Positions 1 to 5,659 of a stretch of 5,659 bases of DNA are shown piece by piece. The notes beneath the pieces are model-generated. The model was not told the origin of the DNA, ran no database searches, and saw nothing but the letters and a program-made list of their open reading frames with translations. Both the position numbers and the translations under genes were made by a program. Source of the stretch: Flavobacteriales bacterium (GTDB lineage Bacteria > Bacteroidota > Bacteroidia > Flavobacteriales > UA16). Position 1 is the stretch's first letter. The number at the start of each line of letters is the position of its first letter. The DNA lies in contig JAURKF010000033.1 of assembly GCA_030831885.1 (NCBI GenBank), positions 1 through 5,659 of the forward strand, given 5' to 3'.

Positions 1-2219
1 CGGTTTTCCGCGTAATACGCATACGTCATATCGTGCGATGCGCCCAGCCATTCGAAGGTGCTTGCATCCAGCGAACTATCGAGCGTATCTCGCACGATCA
101 CATCGGTGGCAGGCGCGTTGCCTGTATTCTGAAAGCGGATGCGGTATTCTATCGTGTCACCCGCAAGAACATAGTGAGCATCGCTCCACCCTGTCGGGAA
201 ACCGGCCTTGTCGTTGGGGTCGTAGGCACAGGTAAGCTCGGTGGTGACCGATGAAGAATCTATCGAATAAAGATCAGGTGTAAACCATACGACGGCACCG
301 CATGCTACCGACAACATCACACCGGCATTATCGGCGGTTGGCGTTATCAGTCGGAATGGTAGCGATACTGAAGAACCCGGCGACACATACACCGTGTCGA
401 AATAATAGCGCCCATCGAGGGTGTCGATCATTGGCGTGAGCGGAATGAAATCCGTAAACATGGCATCAGGTTCCACCCATGCAGCCACATCGAGCGGCAC
501 ATTGCCGGGGTTATGCACCACCACATAATGGTTGGTGAGCATATCGCACGGATAGCCGACAACGGGCACCATTACCTCGGTTTCGATTTGTTGAATCTGC
601 AGCTCTTCCGACACACCAAAGTACAGATCGTCGGGGTTGGAAGACACGGAGTAATCGATGTTGTTATCGGTCGTGACGTAGGGAAACACGTTGTTGGTTT
701 CGCACGAAATCTGAAGCACTTCCAACGGAACACCCACCGAGAAAAATCCTTCGCTGTCGGTTATAGTGGTTATACCGGTCGGATAAAAATGCAGCTCTGC
801 GCCTGCAACGGGCAATTCATCAGCGTCCCACACACCATCTTCATCGGTATCGTGAAAAACATAGCCCTCCTGCAGCACCATACACACACCGGGGTTGCAG
901 GTAGCATCGGGATTATAATTTATCGCCCACGACAAATTGCAACCGCACACACCATAGCAGCAAGAGCCGTCCCAGTTCTCGGCAGTAGGATCGTAATTGC
1001 AAGCGGCGGGATCCGTGCATCCACTCAACACCCAATTAGCGTGCTTATAGAGCCATGCCTCCTCGAGTCCTACCAGAATGATATCCATTGGACCGTCATT
1101 GTCCAGATCTGCCCATGCAGCCGCTGCAGGATTAATCTCCGTTAATATAACATGCGGCACAAACTGGCCTGTGCCATCATTCTCATACCAGTAAAAAACT
1201 TCGCCGCTGGAATTGAGGAAAACACCATCGCCCAGCACATCTGTATCACCATCGTCATCCAAATCGGCCGCATCGAAGAAGTGCCCCTCGCCTATTGTTT
1301 CATCCACGGTGATTTCGCCAATCACGGGTGGCGTATTGCCCGAAGAGTCGTTGCCGAAATAACCATTACCCAAGTTGTGCAAAAAGAACACATCCCAACC
1401 ACTTTCATAAATCAGCTCGGGAAGACCATCGCCTGTGAGGTCATGGAAGTCAAGTCCTGTGTACGGATCATAGTTTATATCAACCGTGGTGAGATTCGAA
1501 CTGAAAACTCCATTGCCTGCTCCTATGTAGATGTAAACATGGCCATTGGTGGTATGCGCATAGTCGGTCAATCCATCGGCGTTGAAGTCGCCGAAGTACA
1601 CGCCAAAATCGGGAAGCGTATAAGGCACCGACTGAAAAGGCCCAAAGCCACCGCCCGGGAGACCAATGGCACGCGTCCAACCATTGGCCAGTGTGACCTG
1701 CAAGTCTTTCAAGCCATCATGGTTCAAGTCGGCCAAGTGCGCCGCAATGACTTCATCATCGAATGTCATAAAAGGTTGGGCAGGAGTTTGGAGGCCGAGT
1801 CCATAATCTTCAAACCACACCAGGCGCAAACTATCGTTCACCGAATCGAACGTGAGAATATCCTGATCACCATCGCCATCGGCATCCGTGCGCTCGAAAA
1901 AGAAATACGCCTCATTGAAATAGTTGTATTGATCGGCCGGCGTGCTGGGGTACAACGTATCCATGATAGCCGAAGCTTGCCACGTCACAAAGTCCATGTG
2001 CATTGCCACCATGGGCGTAAACCAAGTGTTGTCATTGGCCTTCACCCCATACACCGCATCCACAAATCCGTTGTCGTCGATATCGAATACATCCATCACC
2101 CTTCCCCAACCTTCTTGATTGTAGATATCATAGGCCAATTGAGAGGCCGGACCGAAGGGTTGGGCCAAGGCAGCCATTGAGCTCAAAAAGACACATAGAA
2201 GAAGGATGAAATGCTTCAT
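1..2219 (-). CDS. Secreted VCBS/FG-GAP repeat protein with Cys-rich, SdrD-B-like and DUF7619-like domains; probable type IX secretion cargo (partial, C-terminus off the window)
   Basis: I read one uninterrupted minus-strand frame of 739 codons, from ATG at 2219 to the left edge. Residues 1-20 form a signal peptide: a short basic n-region (MKHF), a hydrophobic core (ILLLCVFL) and an ALA-Q cleavage site. Seven Asp-rich calcium-loop motifs of the DxDxDG type start near residues 46, 112, 164, 211, 260, 319 and 371, spaced 47-66 residues, as in VCBS/FG-GAP beta-propellers. A Cys-rich module follows at 400-446. Next is an SdrD-B-like domain starting at G452 (GYVFHDTDEDGVWD), and from C664 a CAYDPNDK segment typical of the Bacteroidota DUF7619-type domain. 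Proteins of this build usually end in a T9SS sorting domain, which would lie outside the window. An in-frame ATG at 2261 would add 14 residues; I prefer 2219 because it gives a canonical signal peptide. The likely role is at the cell surface or outside the cell (adhesion or binding); no catalytic motif is visible. Confidence 0.93.
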   Translation of the reverse strand, partial: MKHFILLLCVFLSSMAALAQPFGPASQLAYDIYNQEGWGRVMDVFDIDDNGFVDAVYGVKANDNTWFTPMVAMHMDFVTWQASAIMDTLYPSTPADQYNYFNEAYFFFERTDADGDGDQDILTFDSVNDSLRLVWFEDYGLGLQTPAQPFMTFDDEVIAAHLADLNHDGLKDLQVTLANGWTRAIGLPGGGFGPFQSVPYTLPDFGVYFGDFNADGLTDYAHTTNGHVYIYIGAGNGVFSSNLTTVDINYDPYTGLDFHDLTGDGLPELIYESGWDVFFLHNLGNGYFGNDSSGNTPPVIGEITVDETIGEGHFFDAADLDDDGDTDVLGDGVFLNSSGEVFYWYENDGTGQFVPHVILTEINPAAAAWADLDNDGPMDIILVGLEEAWLYKHANWVLSGCTDPAACNYDPTAENWDGSCCYGVCGCNLSWAINYNPDATCNPGVCMVLQEGYVFHDTDEDGVWDADELPVAGAELHFYPTGITTITDSEGFFSVGVPLEVLQISCETNNVFPYVTTDNNIDYSVSSNPDDLYFGVSEELQIQQIETEVMVPVVGYPCDMLTNHYVVVHNPGNVPLDVAAWVEPDAMFTDFIPLTPMIDTLDGRYYFDTVYVSPGSSVSLPFRLITPTADNAGVMLSVACGAVVWFTPDLYSIDSSSVTTELTCAYDPNDKAGFPTGWSDAHYVLAGDTIEYRIRFQNTGNAPATDVIVRDTLDSSLDASTFEWLGASHDMTYAYYAEN
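882..1022 (-). repeat. Two degenerate Cys-rich 'GCTDPxACNYDP' modules
   Basis: Residues 400-420 read GCTDPAACNYDP...WDGSC, and residues 426-446 read GCNLSWAINYNPDATC...GVC. Both match the roughly 20-residue module (GC-T-xPxAxNYxPxAxxxDGSC) often found in tandem in secreted Bacteroidota proteins. The first copy lacks the usual Cys before the DGSC end (it has EN). The second has lost the TDP and DGS residues. Five residues (CYGVC) separate them and add two more cysteines. The module sits between the propeller and the SdrD-B-like domain, so it probably acts as a disulphide-stabilised linker. Confidence 0.75.
1083..2084 (-). repeat. Seven degenerate VCBS/FG-GAP calcium-loop repeats (protein level)
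   Basis: Within the secreted protein, nine-residue Asp-rich loops recur: DIDDNGFVD (46), DADGDGDQD (112), DLNHDGLKD (164), DFNADGLTD (211), DLTGDGLPE (260), DLDDDGDTD (319) and DLDNDGPMD (371). Each ends in an acidic residue and is followed by a hydrophobic strand. The spacing of about 50 residues matches one blade of a beta-propeller per repeat, so the region would form one seven-bladed propeller. The blade count and fold are inferences; the motifs are read directly. The DNA copies have diverged, so this is an old duplication and not a recent tandem array. Confidence 0.85.
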
Positions 2220-2441
2220 GGGAGGTAAAGGTAGCCGTAAAACTATACTTGGTAAGTACATGACAGCAGTTCAATGCTGAATAATCACTTGGCGTTACGC
2301 GCACAAGAAATCAGCCAAGCAGAAATATTTGTCATGCCCAATAGAAAGTCAGCTTCTTAGATTGCCGATAAAATGTTACTTCGGAGTAGCACTCTCTCAT
2401 AACATCACATGCCACTTCGAAGCACTCATCAATTTTGAGTT
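2220..2441. promoter_or_regulatory. Divergent intergenic region between the secreted-protein gene and the orphan gene
   Basis: This gap must hold the promoters of both outward-reading genes. No exact Bacteroidota -7 box (TAnnTTTG) with a well-spaced -33 TTG is visible. One-mismatch candidates are TAGTTTTA upstream of the minus gene and AATATTTG near 2324-2331 for the plus gene. The ten bases before the minus-gene ATG are pyrimidine-rich rather than Shine-Dalgarno-like, which fits Bacteroidota. A 6-bp inverted repeat, CTTGGC/GCCAAG (2288-2293 and 2314-2319), and a stem GTTACT-TCGG-AGTAGC with one G-T pair (2375-2390) are present. No credible small ORF was found. Confidence 0.5.
2378..2427 (+). 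repeat. Imperfect direct repeat just upstream of the orphan gene
   Basis: ACTTCGGAGTAGCACTC at 2378-2394 recurs as ACTTCGAAGCACTC at 2414-2427, 36 bases downstream by start position and differing by a three-base gap plus one change. The second copy contains the 8-bp palindrome CTTCGAAG (2416-2423) and ends 14 bases before the orphan gene start codon. It could be a paired operator or a leader duplication; chance similarity at this length is possible. Confidence 0.35.
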
Positions 2442-3518
2442 ATGAATAAAAGTTCATTCGTTCATATAGCCCGAAAACTTAGATCCATTTTTCTATTCCT
2501 GCAGTTTACATGCTTGAATCCTTCCTTCTCGACCTTCATAAATGGCCAGTCATTGGAATTCATACCCGGGCCTGCCAATTTGGACACAGCGAATTTCGCA
2601 CACGTTTATTTTTTAAGAGATAAGCCAGATGAATTTCCGGATAATTGGCTAGGCGTAGTGATAAATAACAATCATGGCATTTGCGTGAAGGCGAAAGGAA
2701 ACACCATAACCGCCGTTCACACAGCGTTGACAGGGCCAACAACATTTAATACAAAAATTGAAGATGCTCATGATGAAGTAATGATTGACCTAATTCCGGG
2801 AAATACCTATTACATAGAACTTAACCCGATTCGTAATTTGGATCAAAACATACTTGGAAAACTAACCCTTTTGGAACCATCGGAAGGCCTCAACCGCATT
2901 GAACAGTTTTCAGGCCACATCCAGCACCGACATTGTATCCTGCCGTTTGATGGCGACAACGATTTCCTGGAAAACGTGTATAGCGATACCGTTCATTGGT
3001 ATGCCTCAGGTGACTTCGAATATCGTTTCACCCCATTACACTCCTGGGAGATTATACTGCGCTCAAAACTAAAAACAGTGTTGGCCTTCCGTAACACCAT
3101 ACTTTCAGGGACCTATTCAGAGGTTGGCGGAATTCGGTATGAAGGTCTCGCCAAATGTAAAACACCTGCTGAGTTTGAAACGTACGTTCGAGAGAAATTC
3201 ATACCATCGACACTGAGCAAAAAAAAAGACACACTCCTCTCATGCGAAATAAATTCAGTAAATCCTCCACCTGAAATTGAATATGCAATGCTTATCACGA
3301 CAGAGAACAATACGAAGAGCAAGAAAATCAACAATGAAAAACAACTTGTGATGCGCTCGGCATATATTGTTTTTTATTGGAAAGACGACAAAGGGAAAGG
3401 ACACACAGCATCTATCTATGATTCAGAGCGAGGTTTGATGGAAGAGCTTCACGCGATCGCAACACTAAAACAAGAACTTTTAGAATCATGGGAAAGTTTC
3501 CGACTGGTCAAGAAGTAG
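2442..3518 (+). CDS. Uncharacterised, probably exported 358-residue protein with a possible N-terminal DUF2846-like beta domain
   Basis: I do not recognise a named family for the whole protein. The ATG at 2442 is the first possible one, since an in-frame TGA lies at 2436-2438. Residues 1-35 look like an export signal: a basic n-region ending in RKLRS, then IFLFLQFTCL. C24 is not in a good lipobox (QFTC), so a lipoprotein is doubtful. Residues 53-130 (AHVYFLRDKPDEF, VVINNNHGICVKAK, DLIPGNTYYIEL) resemble the strand pattern of DUF2846/PEGA-type envelope domains, with the usual 'PG-x-xYY' hairpin; this is a weak inference. Residues 160-250 are aromatic-rich without a known motif. The C-terminus has a Lys/Asn-rich stretch (289-300), a strand pair (YIVFYWKDDKGKG, then TASIYD) and a final acidic helix. 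Sampled lines are about 40% GC, against about 53% in the neighbouring secreted-protein gene, which hints at separate ancestry. It reads alone, with no same-strand neighbour. Confidence 0.83.
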   Translation: MNKSSFVHIARKLRSIFLFLQFTCLNPSFSTFINGQSLEFIPGPANLDTANFAHVYFLRDKPDEFPDNWLGVVINNNHGICVKAKGNTITAVHTALTGPTTFNTKIEDAHDEVMIDLIPGNTYYIELNPIRNLDQNILGKLTLLEPSEGLNRIEQFSGHIQHRHCILPFDGDNDFLENVYSDTVHWYASGDFEYRFTPLHSWEIILRSKLKTVLAFRNTILSGTYSEVGGIRYEGLAKCKTPAEFETYVREKFIPSTLSKKKDTLLSCEINSVNPPPEIEYAMLITTENNTKSKKINNEKQLVMRSAYIVFYWKDDKGKGHTASIYDSERGLMEELHAIATLKQELLESWESFRLVKK

Positions 3519-3591
3519 GAATAATGGCGGATTGATCTGTGCAATAGAAGCGAAAGAAAGCACGATTCATTACGAGAACTAAGCTGAGGCT

Positions 3592-3646
3592 AGCATATTA
3601 AAGACAATCCTGTGGCAACTGATTTTGATTGGCCCGCTAATATGCT
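3592..3646. repeat. Nested inverted repeat in the convergent gap
   Basis: AGCATATTA (3592-3600) is the exact reverse complement of TAATATGCT (3638-3646). Inside it, CAATC (3605-3609) pairs with GATTG (3627-3631). Together they could fold into an interrupted 9+5 bp stem with a 17-base loop and small asymmetric internal loops (4 and 6 bases). There is no T-run after either arm. It may be a weak bidirectional transcription end or a remnant of an element end; neither is shown. Confidence 0.45.
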
Positions 3647-3698
3647 TGTGTAACTCAATACCATCGATTGCATAGCGGCGAACGAATTCAGACGGGGA

Positions 3699-3713
3699 CT
3701 GTTTTGCGAACAG
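3699..3713. other. Short hairpin CTGTT-ttgcg-AACAG downstream of the AlkD-like gene
   Basis: A perfect 5-bp stem with a 5-base loop, extendable by two G-C pairs if one A is bulged (GG at 3696-3697 with CC at 3714-3715). It lies about 40 bases past the AlkD-like stop on the minus strand. The T-run (TTTTTT, minus strand) comes before the stem, not after it, so it does not fit an intrinsic terminator for that operon. Confidence 0.25.
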
Positions 3714-3752
3714 CCTTCATAAAAAAGCAAGGACTAATAATCTGCAAGACTT

Positions 3753-4460
3753 TTAGCATTTCGCCGTCTTCTTCTTCTTTCCAAACCCACTTTTCGCAAC
3801 TGTCTTTTGAATATAGGATTCTGCATCGGGAACGGCGCAAGAGGTGCCCCCCATATCCACTTCTACTTTACCCAGCTTGCGGGCAATTTCAATGGAAAGC
3901 TTATTGAGCTCTTCCATCTGACTGCCGGCCATAATGAGAAAGCCATTCATGGCAGAGCGCACACGATTGGGAGCCTTCGAAAGTCCCTTTTCTATTTGTC
4001 GCAGTAAAGTCTGAATTTCTTTCATATCCAAACGCTCATTGGGGGTAATCTGAATGTAGCTCGCATAGGTCGACCATCCGGCGGTGGCGGTCAATTCATC
4101 GTTCGATGCAATCCACTCCATAGCAAGTTCACGCGCATGCGCACTCTCGCCGGCTGTCCAAGCAATGGTGTACTCACTGTGCATATACCAGCGCGCGTTC
4201 TTCATCCACAATTGCAAATCCGCTTTAGTCATTTCCTTCGGTGAAGAAATAAGGCCGGCCAAATACATCGCATCCGAATTTCCCGTTGCATAGAGCTCCA
4301 TTGCCAGCCGATGATTTTCCTTCACCTGCTTAACAATAGGCTTCATGTCGCCTATCTTCACTCCGAAGAAAGGTTCCACTGCGCCATGCTTTTGATACAC
4401 CTTCTTGATTGATGGGCTTCCCATCTTCTCCAATTGTGCGAGTATTTCCTTAGCTGTCAT
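3753..4460 (-). CDS. DNA alkylation repair family protein (AlkD-like HEAT-repeat fold)
   Basis: This 235-residue protein matches the Bacteroidota/Firmicutes branch of the DNA alkylation repair family (Pfam DNA_alkylation, AlkD-like), made of helical HEAT-like repeats. Recognisable conserved blocks are FFGVKIGDMK (31-40), DAMYLAGL (63-70), SEYTIAW (95-101), AGWSTYASY (127-135), APNRVRSAMNGF (163-174), VDMGGTSCAVPDAESYI (201-217) and a basic tail GKKKKTAKC (227-235). Full-length family members end in the same way, so the gene looks complete. Known AlkD enzymes excise bulky or positively charged alkylated bases using a Trp/Asp pair (WxxxD). I do not see that motif at the expected place, where this branch has SEYTIAW, so glycosylase activity should not be assumed. 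The ATG at 4460 lies 5 bases after the stop of the dehydrogenase gene, which points to one transcript and possibly coupled translation. No Shine-Dalgarno sequence precedes it. Confidence 0.9.
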   Translation of the reverse strand: MTAKEILAQLEKMGSPSIKKVYQKHGAVEPFFGVKIGDMKPIVKQVKENHRLAMELYATGNSDAMYLAGLISSPKEMTKADLQLWMKNARWYMHSEYTIAWTAGESAHARELAMEWIASNDELTATAGWSTYASYIQITPNERLDMKEIQTLLRQIEKGLSKAPNRVRSAMNGFLIMAGSQMEELNKLSIEIARKLGKVEVDMGGTSCAVPDAESYIQKTVAKSGFGKKKKTAKC

Positions 4461-4465
4461 AGTAT

Positions 4466-5599
4466 CTAGAGTGCAGAAGATTGAATGGAATAAATAACAT
4501 TGCGTTGAGCCAAATACTCAACCACGCGGGTATAACAACCGGGCGTTTGTCCAACGTATTCAGGCGGATTGATACCCGGCTTTGCAAACGTGCCATCGAG
4601 CAAAAGTTCAGCAACGGCATTGCATGTATAGCCCGTAGTGCGCGCCATACTAATGGTTTGGGTTTCTCGGTTGAACCGATCGAGCAAATGATACGTGTAC
4701 CTTTTGGCTGCGCCGCCCTCCTCGCCATCAATTATGATGCGCATGATTGTGAAGTCTTCCTCACCGGGCTTCAGCTTCCATTGCGGGAAAAGCAGCTTTG
4801 CCGTAACATCAACGGGCCGTACCTGCATACCGTTTATTTCAACGGGCTCGTACGAGAAAAATCCTGCCGCTCGCAATACTTTGAGGTATTCTATGCAACC
4901 GGGATAACGCAATGTCTTTTCAATCATGTCGGGAATATGAGACATCGTTTTTATAAGCGAACGTAAACCATCGCTGTTCCAACTCTCCAATGTTCCTACT
5001 CCGGGAAATGGAATAAGCTCTGCCTCGCTCAACGCTTCACGCACTATCTCCTGGCCATTCTGCACATATCGCGCAGGCCTTGTATATTCCTCGATTACAT
5101 CGATAGGAGAAAAAACAGCTTTGTATTCCCAAGGCCATTCGCGTACAACCGGCAATCCACCTACAAGGCACTCGTATCGTTTCACTTTCATCTGCTTGTC
5201 GTGATACCCCAATATTATATTTCCCATACCGGGTGCTACTCCGCAGTCGGTCACAATCGTGACCCTGTGGCTTTTGGCCAGTTCATCCAACCCAAAAGGA
5301 TCTTCCGGGAAAAAGGAAATATCGACCATGTTCTTTCCTGCCCGAATAACCGTTTCGCATACGCGGTATCCCATAAACCCCGGAACAGCGCCAATGACCA
5401 AATCGTAATTCTGAATAATTCGGCTCAGCTCTTCGGTGTTTACCGCATCTCCATTGATTGTATTCACCCCTTTCGAAGCCATCCAATCGAGACGATCCTG
5501 CGAAGGGTCGAGCGATGTTACTTCGAAATTTTTATGTAAATCTTCCGCTATGGCAGATCCCACCAGTCCGGCGCCAAGCACAATAATTTTTTTTCTCAT
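4466..5599 (-). CDS. Saccharopine dehydrogenase family oxidoreductase, lysine 6-dehydrogenase-like
   Basis: This 377-residue cytosolic enzyme has an N-terminal Rossmann fold with GAGLVG (residues 9-14) and an acidic residue (D31) ending the second strand, which favours NAD over NADP. A conserved TDCGVAPGMGN block (117-127) and VGGLPV (146-151) follow, then the saccharopine dehydrogenase C-terminal domain with EYKAVFSPIDVIEEYTRPA (158-176) and MARTTGYTCNAVAELL (318-333). From memory, these blocks and the length resemble Geobacillus-type lysine 6-dehydrogenase, which oxidises L-lysine to 2-aminoadipate 6-semialdehyde with release of ammonia. Saccharopine dehydrogenase or another amino-acid dehydrogenase activity is the alternative, so the substrate is uncertain. 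The ATG at 5599 is followed by AGAAAAAAA, an A-rich early coding region common in Bacteroidota. The gene ends 5 bases before the AlkD-like start. Confidence 0.9.
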   Translation of the reverse strand: MRKKIIVLGAGLVGSAIAEDLHKNFEVTSLDPSQDRLDWMASKGVNTINGDAVNTEELSRIIQNYDLVIGAVPGFMGYRVCETVIRAGKNMVDISFFPEDPFGLDELAKSHRVTIVTDCGVAPGMGNIILGYHDKQMKVKRYECLVGGLPVVREWPWEYKAVFSPIDVIEEYTRPARYVQNGQEIVREALSEAELIPFPGVGTLESWNSDGLRSLIKTMSHIPDMIEKTLRYPGCIEYLKVLRAAGFFSYEPVEINGMQVRPVDVTAKLLFPQWKLKPGEEDFTIMRIIIDGEEGGAAKRYTYHLLDRFNRETQTISMARTTGYTCNAVAELLLDGTFAKPGINPPEYVGQTPGCYTRVVEYLAQRNVIYSIQSSAL

Positions 5600-5613
5600 A
5601 CCGATTTTAAAGG

Positions 5614-5659
5614 TTAAAGACCGGGGCTCACCCGATAGCGATCTTCATTATATGCTGCA
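5614..5659 (-). CDS. Possible 3' end of an upstream minus-strand gene (partial)
   Basis: From the right edge one minus-strand frame is open for 14 codons (AAYNEDRYRVSPGL), then TAA at 5614-5616. The stop lies 14 bases before the dehydrogenase ATG, normal spacing for an operon, and the residues look protein-like. Of the other two frames on this strand, one stops within four codons of the edge and the other gives a less protein-like QHIMKIAIG. The fragment is too short to identify, and an open frame of 14 codons can occur by chance. Confidence 0.35.
   Translation of the reverse strand, partial: AAYNEDRYRVSPGL

Larger units (their letters stand above)
3519..3752. other. Convergent intergenic gap, no gene seen
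   Basis: This lies between the plus-strand orphan gene and the minus-strand AlkD-like gene, where transcripts converge. It holds a nested inverted repeat (3592-3646) and a 5-bp hairpin (3699-3713) but no stem followed by a T-tract on either strand, so no standard intrinsic terminator can be called. The short plus-strand frame that begins here at 3668 runs into the antisense of the AlkD-like gene and looks like a shadow. Confidence 0.6.

Noticed and set aside
513..2180. Two long plus-strand frames (513-1145 and 1152-2180) opposite the secreted-protein gene
   Set aside because: They are antisense to a clear coding frame with a signal peptide and regular Asp-rich repeats. Their translations are Ile/Val/His/Arg-rich without domain structure, as expected when GAT/GAC-rich codons are read backwards.
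2288..2319. CTTGGC/GCCAAG inverted repeat as a terminator or riboswitch
   Set aside because: The stem is only 6 bp with a 20-base loop, has no T-tract and matches no riboswitch core I recognise.
3592..3646. Integron attC site
   Set aside because: The arms do not carry the RYYYAAC/GTTRRRY core sites and no integrase is present.
3668..3907. 79-codon plus-strand frame starting in the convergent gap
   Set aside because: It overlaps the conserved C-terminus of the AlkD-like gene in antisense and has no recognisable sequence features or start signal.
4481..4966. Plus-strand frame opposite the dehydrogenase gene
   Set aside because: The minus-strand frame has the full saccharopine dehydrogenase family motif set; the antisense translation shows no family pattern.
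5201..5539. 112-codon plus-strand frame near the right edge
   Set aside because: It is fully antisense to the Rossmann domain of the dehydrogenase, with no independent support.
1..5659. CRISPR array, tRNA or rRNA gene, toxin-antitoxin or phage-defence cassette
   Set aside because: No regularly spaced identical repeats, no tRNA-like cloverleaf and no nuclease, toxin or helicase motifs were seen in any credible frame.

Overview
The window most likely comes from a member of the Bacteroidota, probably a Flavobacteriales/Crocinitomicaceae-like marine or freshwater lineage. The main evidence is a large secreted protein with Asp-rich VCBS/FG-GAP repeats, a Cys-rich 'GCTDPAACNYDP' module, an SdrD-type B-like domain and a 'CAYDPNDK' domain. 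This architecture is typical of type IX secretion cargo in that phylum. None of the genes has a clear Shine-Dalgarno sequence, which also fits. The phylum call is inferred from protein motifs; the genus cannot be read from this sequence.

Layout. Positions 1-2219 (minus strand) hold the N-terminal 739 codons of the secreted repeat protein; its C-terminus lies beyond the left edge. A 222-base divergent intergenic region (2220-2441) separates it from an unrecognised plus-strand gene (2442-3518). That gene encodes a 358-residue, probably exported protein and is visibly AT-richer than its neighbours. A 234-base gap between convergent genes (3519-3752) holds imperfect inverted repeats but no convincing terminator. 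Next comes a minus-strand pair: a saccharopine dehydrogenase/lysine 6-dehydrogenase-like enzyme (4466-5599), followed 5 bases downstream by a DNA-alkylation-repair-family (AlkD-like) protein (3753-4460). The right edge (5614-5659) may hold the last codons of another minus-strand gene, ending 14 bases before the dehydrogenase start.

The dehydrogenase and the AlkD-like gene almost certainly share a transcript, perhaps with the truncated gene at the right edge. The secreted protein and the orphan gene are independent units reading away from a shared regulatory gap. I see no RNA gene, CRISPR array, intact mobile element or recognisable defence system. The items most worth a second look are the orphan gene with its flanking repeats, the pairing of a dehydrogenase with a repair-family protein, and the domain make-up of the secreted protein.
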